A DNA stretch of 37,253 bases from Phycisphaerales bacterium (GCA_028291615.1 JAQGHM010000303.1:1-37253), one strand, 5' to 3'; shown: positions 8,140 to 17,949, numbered from the stretch's first letter. Notes: generated by a model from the sequence alone, not told the origin. Numbers and translations: made by a program.

Positions 8140-11100
8140 ATGGGTTCAACAGTTCGCCGCCGCCTTGCTCAAGCTGGTCTCACTGCCGCCCTCGCCCTGA
8201 TCTCCGCCGTGCCGTTAGCCGATCGTGCCTGCGCGCAGGTGGCGACCCAACCGATGGTGCGGCAGCAGGCGCAGCGCGGGGGACTTAATCCCGATTCATT
8301 TTACGGCAAGGAGACGTTCCAGGGCGTCAGCGTTCGCGACAGTCTCGAGGCCGTGAAGAAGATCGAAGATGCGCGCCGGATGGAGCGGCTTGAAGATTGG
8401 AACAAGGCCGCCGACTGGTATCAGGAAGTGATCGAGAAATACGGCCAGTACGTCGTGCCGTCCGATACCGATGCGCAGAACAACATCCGCCAGTACACCG
8501 GGATCGAACGGCCGGTGCAGGAGCAGCTTGCGAAGTGGCCCAAGAGCGGGCTTGATGCGTATCGGAATCGGTACGGCGCAGTCGCGGCGACCTTGCTGGA
8601 TCAGGCGAAGCAGGGGGATAAGGAGACGCTGTCGCGCGTGATGAAGCTGTACTTCGTCACCGACGCCGGCAAGCAGGCGGGGATTAAGCTGCTCGACCTG
8701 CTGCTGGAAGATGGAGATTTCGCCGAGGCGTCGCGCGTGGGCGAGCGCCTGTTGGACTGGCATCCGAATTTGGTCGTCGAGCGCCCGAGGGTGCTATTCC
8801 GCACGGCGCTGGCGATGCATCTCAGCGGCGATGAGAAAAGGTCGAAGGAACGTTACGAGCAGCTTAAGAACAAGCACGCCGGCGCGGTCGGTACGCTATT
8901 CGGCAAGGACATCGTGTTGTCGGATGCGCTGGAGCGCCTGCAGCAGGTTGCGCCGCCGATTTCCATCGCGACGGCGAGCGGGGCGTTCCGCCTCAATCCC
9001 GGTGGTGACGAATCGCGCTCGATGATTTCCGCCGCTCCGGGCAGGCCGGGCGCGCTGCTTGCTACGATCGATATTTCGCCCCCGCCTGCGATGCGCAACA
9101 TGCCCAACGGCATGCAGGGGCAGGACATCGAAACGATCTCGCGGCGCGATCGCGACTCCGGTTCCAACCAAGGCATTCTGCCGGTCGCTGACGATGGCGA
9201 GCTTTACTTTCAGGACGGCAGCCGCGTTTACGCGGTCAGCCTGCAGTCGGGTGTTCCGCTTCCGGGTTGGATTCAATCGTACCCGAGCACCAACGGCCAA
9301 TACACGATCAACAGCTACGGCTTCTCGCGCACGCAGCAATCGACGCTGACGCTGACTGAGAACGCGGTGCTGGGCATCATGGGTTATTCCGATCGCCTGG
9401 CCAATTACGGCAATGGCATGCCGGTCTACGGATCGGATCGCGGCACGCGCCTGGTCTGCCTCGACCGCGCCACCGGCAAGGAGCGCTGGGTCGCGCGGCC
9501 TGCGAAGATCGTCGAAGAAAACCTTCGCGGCCTCGACTTCTCCGGCTCGCCGCTGGTGGTGGCGGACAACGTCTACGTCATCGGGCGCGGCGGCAAGAAC
9601 ATCACCGCCGAGGATTGCTACGTCCTCTGCTTCGACCTGAACAGCGGCGCGTACAAGTGGTCGTGCTTCATCGCCAGTTCCAACAACAACTTTGCCTACA
9701 ACGGGCAAATGCCCAGCGCTGATACGCTTTCGCATCTCGCCTACAGCAGCGGGCGGGTGTACGTCCTGACCAACCTGGGCGCTGCCGCCGCGCTCGACGC
9801 GTACAGCGGCACGATTTCGTGGCTGAACATCTACCCGCGCGATAATGCGATGCTCAATCAGGATGGCATGGGCTTCCGCGGGATGGGAAACTTCCGGCAG
9901 GGGGGGAACAGCGGGAGCACCCGGGCGTGGGAGTTCAATCCCGTCATCGTCCGCGACGGCAAGGTCTTCCTGCTCCCGACCGACGCCAAGCACCTGATGG
10001 TCTACGACGCCGGTAGCGGCGCGGAGATCAAGCGCATCGCGATCTCCGACTTTCAGAAGCGCCCCGACGACGGTGTCGGCCCGCAGGCGCTCGTCGCCGT
10101 CGATGGCGATCAGGTCATCCTCACCGGCGGCCAGTGCATTTACTGCATCGATTGGACCAAACCGGCGGACCCGCAGAAATCGATCCTCTGGTTCAGCCAG
10201 TTCGCCACCAACATCAAGGGGCGCGCGTTCGTCACCGCCGACTCGGTCTTCGTCTGCATCGAATCCGGCGTGGTTGCGGGCAAGCCCGTGTTCGGGGGCC
10301 TGCACCGCATCGAACGTGTCAGCCGTAAGACCGGCATGATTACGGGAAAGGTCGTGGAGATTTATCCGCCCAAGAAAGATTGGGACGAGGGGGAAGGCCC
10401 TGGAAACGTGCTGGTCGTCGGCGAGCAGGTCGTGGTGGCCGGCCCGAAGCGGATCAACGTTTACGCCGACATGGCGCTGGCGCGCAAGCGGCTTGATGAC
10501 GACGTCGCCGCCGCCCCAGCCGACCCTGAGCCGCGCCTGCGTTATGCCGAGGTCATGTTCGTCGCCGGTCAACTTCCCGTCGCGATGGAGAAGCTGGAAG
10601 AGACGATCAAGCTGCTGGGCGGCATTGCGGCTCTGCGTCCCGGCGGGGAGCGCGACCATCTCTTCAACGATTGCATCACGTTCGCCGCCAAGCTGCAGCG
10701 CGAGAAGAAGAGCGACAAGATCGAGGAGACGATCGACGCGATTACCCGCCTGTACGACCTCGCCGGTTCCGCCGCCGACGGCGACAGCCAGCAGGTGAAC
10801 TACCGCATCAGCCGCGCCAAGTTCAATCGCGACTTCGTCCAGGACGATTCGCTCAGCGCTGCCGTCAAGCTTTATCAGGAGATCCTGAGCAACCAGCGCC
10901 TGCGCACGGTTCCGCTCGCGGATGAAGAGGCTGGCGCGAGCCAGGCCGCGCTGGTCGCCGAAAAGATGATCACCGAGGTGAAGAAGATCCGTCCGGAGGC
11001 GTACGCGAGTTTTGAAACGCTCGCCGGGCAAGCGCTCGAAGCGGCTGGCAACGACCCGGCGCTGTTGAAGAGCGTCGCCGAGACGTATCCGAATTCAGCC

Positions 11101-13143
11101 TCCGCCCCCCAGGCGATGATCGCCGCCGCCGATGCCTTCGAGGGGCAGTCGAACTACCGCCTGGCGGCGTACACCCGGCGGCAGGCGTACAACAAATACG
11201 GCGAAACCGCGAACAAGCCCAAGCTGCTGGAGGGGATGGCTCGCAACTACCTTGCGATGCCCGACCGCACCGCGGACCGCATCGACACCGCCGCCGCGCG
11301 GTTGTCTGCGATCGTCAAGCTCGGCGCTGACGCCGCCGCCACACCGCTCGCCAAGCCGCTCAAGCTGCCGGGCGACGTGGTCCTGGCCGAGGCGGGCGTT
11401 ACCGTGAATGACGCGCTCAAGGCGCTGCAGAACTACAAGGCCCAGGCCGTTGCCGCCAAGCTACCGGATTTCCGCATCGCCCCCACCGCCGGTTTTCAAC
11501 TGGCCTTGGCCGAGTGGCGCGCCGCCGGCAGCGATCCCGCGACCAAGCCGCGCCTTCCCGCGCCTTTCGTTCCGGCCGCGCAGCAGCTTGTGCTACCCAA
11601 CGTGGACGCGCTGATTAAAACGCCGCTTGAATTGCGCCAGCAGAACGCGCGGCACGATCGCGTCGTTGCCTGGTCCAATGGCAGCGTCCTCCTGTACCCG
11701 GTGGGTCAGCCCGATGCGATCGGCGCCTCCGCCGACCTTGCCGCCGCGCCGAAGAACCTCGCCTGGCTCGACGACAACAAGTCATTGCTGGTCTGGAACG
11801 ACAAAGAGCTCGTCCTGCTCAGCGGCGACGACGCCAAGCTCAGGTGGAAGAAGATCGAACTGAGGAGCCTCCCACGGATCGACGTCGTCGCCAGCGGCTC
11901 ATCCGACGAGACGATTTCCGGGGGCGGCAACAACAACAACGACAACGAGAACGCGCAGTTCCAGCAACTCCAACTCCGCGGCGGACGACGGATTATCAAC
12001 GGCCGCATGATGGGCCAAATGCCCGCCGTCGCGAACAATCAGCCGCAGGCCGTCCCCGCCACCCCGGGCGTCGAAGCGATCGCCTCGGTGCGCCCGGTCG
12101 ACGACAAGATCATCGTCGCCACCACGGCCGGGCAGCTCTTCGCCATTCGCACCGACACCGGCGTGCTGGTGTGGCACACGCGGCTTTCCGCCGCCGCGCC
12201 GATTTCCCGCCTCGCCGCCACCGACGATTTCGTCGTCGCCAAAGTTGACGATGCCGCCAACACGCAGCTCGTCGTCCTCGAAACGTTGACGGGCCAGATC
12301 GTGCGCCCGCGGCTGAGCTTCCCCAATGAGCAGGGCAACGTCCCGGTCAACTTCGCGCTGGCCCCCGACGGCACGCTGGTGTGGATTCAGCAGGATCGCC
12401 TCTGCGGCAAGGACCTCTTCGAGCCGAGGAAAGAGCTCAATTATGAAGTGATCGCCGGCCAGAACGACAATGTCCGCAACCCGAACAACGTCAACATCGC
12501 CATCAACCGCGGCCAGCAGGTGGACGCAACCTCAATCTACGGCGGCGCAGTCAACCCCGACCAGCTCCTGATCTCCGAAGGACGCATCCTCGTCGTCGCG
12601 CAGAGCGGCCGCTTCGTCTGCATCCATTCCCTGGAGACGGGCAAGCTGCTTGACTTCCCCCAGGCCGACGGCAAGCGCGCGGAAGCGCGCCTCGCCACCG
12701 CGCAGGGCGATGGCAGCAAATCCGTCGCCGACTGGGGCGTCGCCCTCCACCTGGTCGGATCACGACTCTACGTCTGCTCCCGCCAGAACGGGCCGGTCTG
12801 TTACAACCTCGACAAGGCCGGCGTCCTCTGGGACGGCCACGTCGATATCAACACGGTTCCGACCATCGAATACCGCGAGCCATTCATCGGCCAGGACTAT
12901 TTTGCGATTCTCGACCACCCCGCTGCCCGCGTTGGCGCGAATCCCAACCCCAACACCGCCCGCCTCCACTGTTTCAGCCGCGCCAAGGTCGATAAGAACG
13001 CCGATCGCGAATCCGGGCGGTTGGACCATATCTCCTCGATTACCGACCCCGCCGGAATCTCCGAATTCCAAGGCGTCGACGGCGGCTTCTACTACCTGAC
13101 CGGAGACCGGAAACTTCACTATCTGAAAGGTGGCCGTCCCTGA
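8140..13143 (+). CDS. giant exported PQQ-like beta-propeller / TPR protein
   Basis: 1,667 residues. The N-terminal signal peptide (basic start, hydrophobic 12-25, cleavage near ACAQ) sends it across the inner membrane. From sequence patterns: residues about 65-265 are helical TPR-like repeats; about 340-780 are PQQ/BamB-like propeller blades (for example CLDRATGKERWV and ALDAYSGTISWL); about 785-1100 are TPR-like helices again; about 1150-1660 are a second propeller (AIRTDTGVLVWHTRL, CIHSLETGKLLDF). A low-complexity Asn-rich linker (NNNNDNEN) sits near residue 1264. No enzyme active site is recognised; PQQ-type blades here most likely bind protein or polymer rather than cofactor. The ATG follows a GGGAG ribosome site. 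Base use drifts from G-rich at the 5' end to C-rich at the 3' end of the sense strand. Confidence 0.85.
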   Translation: MGSTVRRRLAQAGLTAALALISAVPLADRACAQVATQPMVRQQAQRGGLNPDSFYGKETFQGVSVRDSLEAVKKIEDARRMERLEDWNKAADWYQEVIEKYGQYVVPSDTDAQNNIRQYTGIERPVQEQLAKWPKSGLDAYRNRYGAVAATLLDQAKQGDKETLSRVMKLYFVTDAGKQAGIKLLDLLLEDGDFAEASRVGERLLDWHPNLVVERPRVLFRTALAMHLSGDEKRSKERYEQLKNKHAGAVGTLFGKDIVLSDALERLQQVAPPISIATASGAFRLNPGGDESRSMISAAPGRPGALLATIDISPPPAMRNMPNGMQGQDIETISRRDRDSGSNQGILPVADDGELYFQDGSRVYAVSLQSGVPLPGWIQSYPSTNGQYTINSYGFSRTQQSTLTLTENAVLGIMGYSDRLANYGNGMPVYGSDRGTRLVCLDRATGKERWVARPAKIVEENLRGLDFSGSPLVVADNVYVIGRGGKNITAEDCYVLCFDLNSGAYKWSCFIASSNNNFAYNGQMPSADTLSHLAYSSGRVYVLTNLGAAAALDAYSGTISWLNIYPRDNAMLNQDGMGFRGMGNFRQGGNSGSTRAWEFNPVIVRDGKVFLLPTDAKHLMVYDAGSGAEIKRIAISDFQKRPDDGVGPQALVAVDGDQVILTGGQCIYCIDWTKPADPQKSILWFSQFATNIKGRAFVTADSVFVCIESGVVAGKPVFGGLHRIERVSRKTGMITGKVVEIYPPKKDWDEGEGPGNVLVVGEQVVVAGPKRINVYADMALARKRLDDDVAAAPADPEPRLRYAEVMFVAGQLPVAMEKLEETIKLLGGIAALRPGGERDHLFNDCITFAAKLQREKKSDKIEETIDAITRLYDLAGSAADGDSQQVNYRISRAKFNRDFVQDDSLSAAVKLYQEILSNQRLRTVPLADEEAGASQAALVAEKMITEVKKIRPEAYASFETLAGQALEAAGNDPALLKSVAETYPNSASAPQAMIAAADAFEGQSNYRLAAYTRRQAYNKYGETANKPKLLEGMARNYLAMPDRTADRIDTAAARLSAIVKLGADAAATPLAKPLKLPGDVVLAEAGVTVNDALKALQNYKAQAVAAKLPDFRIAPTAGFQLALAEWRAAGSDPATKPRLPAPFVPAAQQLVLPNVDALIKTPLELRQQNARHDRVVAWSNGSVLLYPVGQPDAIGASADLAAAPKNLAWLDDNKSLLVWNDKELVLLSGDDAKLRWKKIELRSLPRIDVVASGSSDETISGGGNNNNDNENAQFQQLQLRGGRRIINGRMMGQMPAVANNQPQAVPATPGVEAIASVRPVDDKIIVATTAGQLFAIRTDTGVLVWHTRLSAAAPISRLAATDDFVVAKVDDAANTQLVVLETLTGQIVRPRLSFPNEQGNVPVNFALAPDGTLVWIQQDRLCGKDLFEPRKELNYEVIAGQNDNVRNPNNVNIAINRGQQVDATSIYGGAVNPDQLLISEGRILVVAQSGRFVCIHSLETGKLLDFPQADGKRAEARLATAQGDGSKSVADWGVALHLVGSRLYVCSRQNGPVCYNLDKAGVLWDGHVDINTVPTIEYREPFIGQDYFAILDHPAARVGANPNPNTARLHCFSRAKVDKNADRESGRLDHISSITDPAGISEFQGVDGGFYYLTGDRKLHYLKGGRP

Positions 13144-13243
13144 GGCCGAGCCCCAGCAGGCGGTTTGGCGCAATTCTTGACGGTTTCATGTCTTCACGTT
13201 TCACGCCACCGCCACGCCCCTACCCCCCATTCATTCCCTCGTC

Positions 13244-13249
13244 TATAAT
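13244..13249 (+). promoter_or_regulatory. candidate -10 box (TATAAT) for the NifU-like gene
   Basis: A perfect TATAAT lies 18 bases before the ATG at 13267, with GAGG (13258-13261) as ribosome site. No TTGACA-like -35 box is seen at the expected distance. Transcription would start about 10 bases before the ATG, leaving a very short leader. Confidence 0.4.
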
Positions 13250-13266
13250 CGGTCACCGAGGTACCC

Positions 13267-13518
13267 ATGACCCCCGCCACCGAAACCACGCCCCTTCGCG
13301 AACGCGTTCAGAGCGTGATTAACCTGATTCGCCCAGCCGTCCAGGCCGACGGCGGCGACATCGAGTTGGTCGATGTCTCCACTGAGGGCGTGGTACAGAT
13401 CCGTTTCCACGGCGCTTGCCATGGCTGCCCGTCGTCCACGATGACGCTCCAGGACGGTATCCAGCGGAACCTCCGCGAGCGCGTCCCCGAGGTTACGCAG
13501 GTGATTCCGGTTACTTGA
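13267..13518 (+). CDS. NifU C-terminal-domain Fe-S scaffold protein
   Basis: The 83-residue protein consists of a single NifU-C/Nfu domain. The conserved segment is PAVQADGGDIELVDV, then FHGACHGCPSS with the cluster-binding pair C51 and C54. Nfu proteins assemble or carry [4Fe-4S] clusters between subunits and pass them to target enzymes. There is no A-type or NifS-like domain, so it is the minimal stand-alone form common in bacteria. GAGG five bases upstream supports the ATG. It is followed after 12 bases by a small membrane protein and then tadA. Possible clients in this window include the type-4 uracil-DNA glycosylase, which carries an Fe-S cluster. Confidence 0.93.
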   Translation: MTPATETTPLRERVQSVINLIRPAVQADGGDIELVDVSTEGVVQIRFHGACHGCPSSTMTLQDGIQRNLRERVPEVTQVIPVT

Positions 13519-13530
13519 TCGCAAACCAAC

Positions 13531-13905
13531 ATGACCTCGTTCGACCCCGCTAGCCCTCCCGCCCTTGACTACGCCGCCCGCCCCGCCGTCACGTTCAATC
13601 CAGTGGTCGCGATCGACAATTTCTTCCGCCAGACCGCGCACCGCGCGTTGTCGCTCGCCATTTGGCTGCTGGCCGCTCGAATCATCTTCGCCTTCTGGCC
13701 GCGCAGCTTCGACTTCACCTTCTACCTGCTGCCGGTGGCCTTCGGCTGCCTCGACGTGGCGCTGGTCGCCGCCTTTATGTCCTTCTGGTTCGCCCGCCCC
13801 GGCCGCAACAACCCAGGCGAGCCGCGTACGATGATCTGGGTCTCGCTGGCGCTGCTCGTCTGCACGACCGCGTGGATGCTGCTCCCGCGCCTGTTCCACC
13901 ACTGA
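13531..13905 (+). CDS. small membrane protein of unknown function
   Basis: 124 residues. The first 40 are polar, then three hydrophobic segments follow at about 43-57 (LSLAIWLLAARIIFAFW), 65-90 (FYLLPVAFGCLDVALVAAF) and 102-120 (MIWVSLALLVCTTAWMLL), separated by short Arg-rich loops. No enzymatic motif is seen. It sits 12 bases after the NifU-like gene and ends eight bases before tadA, so the three probably form one transcript. Codon use is C-rich at third positions like its neighbours, which supports it being a real gene. I do not recognise the family. Confidence 0.7.
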   Translation: MTSFDPASPPALDYAARPAVTFNPVVAIDNFFRQTAHRALSLAIWLLAARIIFAFWPRSFDFTFYLLPVAFGCLDVALVAAFMSFWFARPGRNNPGEPRTMIWVSLALLVCTTAWMLLPRLFHH

Positions 13906-13913
13906 TCCGCGTG

Positions 13914-14381
13914 ATGTCCCCGCAATCCCTCATGCAACTCGCCCTGGCGCAGGCCCGCCTGGCGCTCGCCCACGATGAGGTGCCGATCGGCGCCGTCGTC
14001 TATCACGTGCCGACCGATCGCATCATCGGCCAGGCCCACAACCGCCGCATCCTGGACCGCGACCCTACCGCCCACGCTGAGATTCTCGCCATCCGCCAGG
14101 CCGCCAGCGAGCTGGGCGACTGGCGACTCGAAGAGACGATCCTGGCGGTCACGCTCGAACCCTGCCCGATGTGCGCAGGCGCGATCATCAACGCCCGCGT
14201 CCCCACGCTGATCTACGGCTGCGCCGACCCGAAGGCGGGCGCAGTGCAAACGCTTTACCAACTTTGTTCCGATCCGCGGCTGAATCATCGGGTTGAAATC
14301 ACCGCGGGCATCCTCGCCGAAGAATGCGCGGCGCTGCTGACGAACTTCTTTGCCGCCAAGCGTGCGATGGGGAAGAAGTAG
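13914..14381 (+). CDS. tadA: tRNA adenosine(34) deaminase
   Basis: 155 residues from the ATG at 13914 (a GTG lies directly before it). TadA deaminates A34 to inosine in tRNA-Arg(ACG), allowing wobble decoding of CGN codons. Zinc ligands are H54 in TAHAE, with the proton-shuttle E56, and C84 and C87 in EPCPMC. The downstream signature DPKAGAV, LNHR and GILAEECAALL is specific for TadA rather than for guanine or cytosine deaminases. The open frame continues upstream into the membrane-protein gene, but the conserved start (MQLALAQARLAL) fits the ATG. It is the third gene of the NifU-like, membrane protein, tadA series. Confidence 0.94.
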   Translation: MSPQSLMQLALAQARLALAHDEVPIGAVVYHVPTDRIIGQAHNRRILDRDPTAHAEILAIRQAASELGDWRLEETILAVTLEPCPMCAGAIINARVPTLIYGCADPKAGAVQTLYQLCSDPRLNHRVEITAGILAEECAALLTNFFAAKRAMGKK

Positions 14382-14387
14382 ACGACC

Positions 14388-14408
14388 AACGCTCGAAGCG
14401 ATAGCGTT
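14388..14408 (+). other. small inverted repeat after tadA
   Basis: AACGCT and AGCGTT form a perfect 6-bp stem seven bases after the tadA stop. No U-tract follows, so termination is uncertain. The gap of 79 bases to the WD40 gene should hold the promoter of the next operon. Confidence 0.3.
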
Positions 14409-14460
14409 CCAATCTCCTCTGCGGTACTCTCACTCGCGGGCAATCAAATGGGTGAGTTCC

Positions 14461-15696
14461 ATGACGCAATCGAACCGTCTACTTAAGGGAATCTCCTTCG
14501 TCACCCTCGTTTGCGTTGCCGGCATCGCTTGCGCCGCAGAAGCGAAAATCCCCATCGGCGTCGGCGGCTCCGGTCGGGTTCGCATCCCTTCGTCCGCGAC
14601 CCAACCGATCGCCTCGCCGCACCTCCTTGCGCTCGCCAAGGTCAGCATCGCCTCCTTCAGCCCCGATGGCCAGATCCTGATGACCGTCGCTGACGATGAC
14701 CACCAGGTCCACTTCTGGAGCGCGCAGAACGGCGAAGAGGTCAACCGCTTCGGCGTCGCCGTCACCGGCGCGGCGTTCAGCGCGTCGGGCAACCGCGTGA
14801 TGACCTGGGGCGACGACCAGGTCGTCCGCATTTTCGACGCCAGCACCGGCAAGGCGCTCCGCCGATTGCAGGACGCCAAAGAGCCGCTCCGCGCCGGCGT
14901 GCTCTCGCCCGATGGCTCGCGCGCCCTCACCTGCGCCGCCGGCCAACACGTGATCACGCTCTGGGACGCGCAGACCGGTCAATCGCTCGGCACGCTGGAA
15001 GCTCTCGCCGCCCCCGTCACCGCAATCGCCTTCTCTCCCGACGGCATGCAAGCAGTTTCACTCTCCGGCGAATCCGCGCGAATCGGCCTGCGTTCGGGCT
15101 TCACAACTCAGCCCGCCACCGCGCCTGCTGACGTCTCGCTCCGCCTCTGGAATCTTCAGATGCGCAAGGTCGTTCAGAAGATCGACCTGCCGTCGCCGGG
15201 GCAGTCGCCGGTCTTTTCCGCGGATGGCAAGCTCATCTCGATCGTCATGAACAACGCGACGAAAATCTTCGAACTCGCCACCGCCAGCGAAATTCCCGCC
15301 CCGCGCTCGCCGCAGGAGAATTTCCCCGCCGGCCAGTTCACCGCCGATCGTAAGACCGGCCTCTGGAAAGCCATCGGCTCCGCCTCGATCACCAACGCCG
15401 CCACCGGCGAAAACGTCCGCCCCCTCGAAGGCCCGATCGAAGGCCTGCCGCTCTGCCATGCCTTCGCCTTTGACGGCTCCCGCGTCATCCTTGGCACCGG
15501 CAAGGTCAATCTCTTTTCCCGCGATCCGAACGCACCGGGCACCGTCTACGTCTATGAAGTAGCCACCGGCAAGCGCCTGGCGACGTTCGCCGGACACACG
15601 CGCGAGGTCACGCAGGTCGCAGTCTCAGCCGACGCAACCCGCGCGGTCTCGCGCGACTCAGACAAGACGCTCTTCCTCTGGGCGATCCCCAAGTGA
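14461..15696 (+). CDS. exported WD40-repeat-like beta-propeller protein
   Basis: 411 residues from ATG 14461, preceded by GGTGAG at a good distance. The N-terminus is a signal peptide (MTQSNRLLKGISFVTLVCV, cleavage near AAEA). The rest consists of WD40/quinoprotein-amine-dehydrogenase-like blades with recurring phrases such as FSPDGQIL, HFWSAQNGEEV, IFDASTGKAL, LWDAQTGQSL and a C-terminal VAVSADATRAVSRD-SDKTLFLWAIP. No catalytic residues are recognised; a protein-interaction platform in the periplasm is the likely role. The stop overlaps a GTG in the sigma-factor frame, so the two genes are almost certainly co-transcribed. An upstream extension to 14350 overlaps tadA and lacks the signal-peptide start, so I rejected it. 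Confidence 0.85.
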   Translation: MTQSNRLLKGISFVTLVCVAGIACAAEAKIPIGVGGSGRVRIPSSATQPIASPHLLALAKVSIASFSPDGQILMTVADDDHQVHFWSAQNGEEVNRFGVAVTGAAFSASGNRVMTWGDDQVVRIFDASTGKALRRLQDAKEPLRAGVLSPDGSRALTCAAGQHVITLWDAQTGQSLGTLEALAAPVTAIAFSPDGMQAVSLSGESARIGLRSGFTTQPATAPADVSLRLWNLQMRKVVQKIDLPSPGQSPVFSADGKLISIVMNNATKIFELATASEIPAPRSPQENFPAGQFTADRKTGLWKAIGSASITNAATGENVRPLEGPIEGLPLCHAFAFDGSRVILGTGKVNLFSRDPNAPGTVYVYEVATGKRLATFAGHTREVTQVAVSADATRAVSRDSDKTLFLWAIPK

Positions 15697-15713
15697 GCCG
15701 CCACACGACGACC

Positions 15714-17936
15714 ATGGACGACGCCCAGATCCTGCAACAGTTCGCCCAGTCCCGCGCGCAGGAGGCCTTCGCCCACCTCGTCGCCCGCCACGTTCACGGC
15801 GTCTACTCCGCCTGCCTGCGGCAACTGCGCGATCCGACGATGGCCGACCAGGCGACGCAGGCCGTCTTCGTGTTGCTCGCCCGCCAAGCCGAGCGGCTAA
15901 AAGGGGAGGCGTCGCTGGTTCCGTGGCTGTTTGATATGGCGCACGAAGTCTGCTTTCTGTTTTCCCGCGCCGCCGGCGCCCCGCCAGGATCTCAGGACCA
16001 AGGCCTTTCTCCGGTCTATACCGCCCCCGCCGATTGGTCGCGCCTGGCCCCGCAAATCGATGCGGCGATCGCATCGCTGCCGCCCGGCGCGCGCCACGCC
16101 TTCCTGCTCAAGTACGTCGCCAATTTCTCGCTGCGCGACGTCGCGAGCGCGCTCAACGTCGCCGACAACCAAGCCGGTCAGCGCATCTCCGAAGGCGTCG
16201 CGCGCCTCCGCCGCTACTACGAATCGCACAACCTGTTCATCGCTCCCGATGCGCTGGTCGCTTCAGTCCAGGCCCACGCCGTTCACGCCGCCCCGCCCGC
16301 GGCCGCCTACAACGCGACGCTCGCCGCCATTAACCTCGCCGGTTCTCCAACGCCCGCGACCGCCCTCGCCGACGCCGTCGCTGGCGCACAGCGCCGCAAT
16401 CGGTTTATCACCCTCGCCTCGTTCGTCTGCGTCATTCTCATCCTCTCCCTCGGCGTCTTCAAACTCTACTCCGCCGTCAAAACTGCAAGGCTCGCTTCAA
16501 CCCAGCCCGCAGTCACACAGCCCACGGTCTCGGGCGGACCAACATCGCCATCGCCGCGGCCTCCGCCCGAGCCCATTCCCGTCCCCGAAAAACCGCTCCC
16601 CGTCGCCAAACCGATCAAGCCCGTTGATCCCGCACTTGCAGCCCGCACCATCGCCGCCATCCGAGATAGTGACACCGCAATGCTTCAGCAACTCGTCGAT
16701 CAGGACGAGAACGTCATCAATGCCAGGGACCCGAAGACCGGCCGCTCCACTGTCGAGGTCGCCGCCGAGCTCGTCGCCTGGAACCGCCCCGACGCCACGC
16801 GCATCGCGCACTTCCTCATCGAGGCCGGCGCTGTTACCGACATCCACACCGGCGCCCGCGCCGGTCACGCAAACTACGTCGCCCTTCGCCTGCTTCAGGA
16901 TCGCAACCTGATCGAGTCGAAGGACGCGCAAGGCCTCACCCCGCTCCAGCGCGCCGCGCTGCTTTCGGGAGCAAGTCCGGATTGCGAGGAAGTCGTTGAC
17001 ATGCTGATTCGCGTCGGCGCGAACATGGATCTCTGGACCGCCTGCACCTTCGGCCGCCTCGCCGACGTGCAACAAGCCCTGGCCGACCATCCCGAGCAGG
17101 TCAACGAGCCCCGCCTGGGCGCGACCCCGCTCAACTGGGCCACCCGTCCCCGCCGCTACGCCGACGATCCGCTCGCCATCCCGCGGCTTTTGCTCGAACG
17201 AGGCGCCGACCCGCGCAGCTGCGATACCGCCAACGATGGTATGACCCCGCTCCACCACGCCGCCGCCTGGGGCGCGCAAGCAGCCGTCGCCGGTCTACTC
17301 ATCGAGAAGGGAATCGACGCCAACATCCTCGACGATTACGGCTGGACGCCGCTCGATTACGCCATCGATCGCAGCCGCAAGGAGATGGTCGAGTTCTTCA
17401 ATTCCAAAGGCGGCCGTCGCACCACGCTCGAATACCCCGACCGCCCTGCCAAGACCGCGCGCTTCTTCGCCGCCGTCCAGACCGGCGACGTCGATCTCAC
17501 GCACCGCCTGCTCGATGACACCCCCGAGCTCGCCAAAGCCCGGGGCCCCACCGGTGAAACCCCGCTCCACTGGGCCGCCGCCAACGGCTCGATCCCAATC
17601 ATCGACCTCCTCCTCGCCGACAAGGCCGACATCAACGCCCCCGAAACCAACAAGTTCGGCGGCACCCCGCTCCACTGGGCCGTCCGCCACGACCGCCTCG
17701 ATGCGATCAAGCACCTCCTCGAAAAAAGCGCCGATCCCAAAGCCATCAATCAGCGCAGCGGCCAAACGCTCCTTCACGTCGTCGCCCAACATACCGACGC
17801 CGCCGCCCTGACTGATCTGCTTCTCAGCAAAGGAATCGATCCCACGGCGAAGGATCGATTCGGTAAGATAGCCAACGATTATGCCGCGGGCACCGGCCAC
17901 GCGCACGTGGTTGAACGATTACGCGCCGCTCATTGA
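15714..17936 (+). CDS. ECF-type sigma factor fused to TM helix and ankyrin repeats
   Basis: 740 residues from ATG 15714; a GTG at 15693 overlapping the WD40 stop is a plausible coupled start. Numbering is from the ATG. Residues about 10-85 resemble sigma-70 region 2 (DPTMADQATQAVFVLLARQA, then WLFDMAHEV). Residues about 112-170 resemble region 4, with ASLPPGARHAFLLKY and the helix-turn-helix SLRDVASALNVADNQ. A strong TM helix follows at about 232-253 (ITLASFVCVILILSLGVF), then a Pro-rich linker (about 265-300) and ankyrin repeats to the end (MTPLHHAAAWG, ETPLHWAAANG, GTPLHWAVRHD). The predicted topology puts the sigma domains in the cytoplasm and the ankyrin repeats outside. Planctomycetes are known for ECF sigma factors with C-terminal membrane-anchored extensions; the ankyrin version is unfamiliar to me. 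No separate anti-sigma gene is adjacent. Confidence 0.87.
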   Translation: MDDAQILQQFAQSRAQEAFAHLVARHVHGVYSACLRQLRDPTMADQATQAVFVLLARQAERLKGEASLVPWLFDMAHEVCFLFSRAAGAPPGSQDQGLSPVYTAPADWSRLAPQIDAAIASLPPGARHAFLLKYVANFSLRDVASALNVADNQAGQRISEGVARLRRYYESHNLFIAPDALVASVQAHAVHAAPPAAAYNATLAAINLAGSPTPATALADAVAGAQRRNRFITLASFVCVILILSLGVFKLYSAVKTARLASTQPAVTQPTVSGGPTSPSPRPPPEPIPVPEKPLPVAKPIKPVDPALAARTIAAIRDSDTAMLQQLVDQDENVINARDPKTGRSTVEVAAELVAWNRPDATRIAHFLIEAGAVTDIHTGARAGHANYVALRLLQDRNLIESKDAQGLTPLQRAALLSGASPDCEEVVDMLIRVGANMDLWTACTFGRLADVQQALADHPEQVNEPRLGATPLNWATRPRRYADDPLAIPRLLLERGADPRSCDTANDGMTPLHHAAAWGAQAAVAGLLIEKGIDANILDDYGWTPLDYAIDRSRKEMVEFFNSKGGRRTTLEYPDRPAKTARFFAAVQTGDVDLTHRLLDDTPELAKARGPTGETPLHWAAANGSIPIIDLLLADKADINAPETNKFGGTPLHWAVRHDRLDAIKHLLEKSADPKAINQRSGQTLLHVVAQHTDAAALTDLLLSKGIDPTAKDRFGKIANDYAAGTGHAHVVERLRAAH

Positions 17937-17949
17937 TCACCAAGCTCCG

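Noticed and set aside
8896-11031. A 711-codon minus-strand open frame
   Set aside because: It is antisense to the giant propeller protein and has Asp/Arg/His-rich shadow composition.
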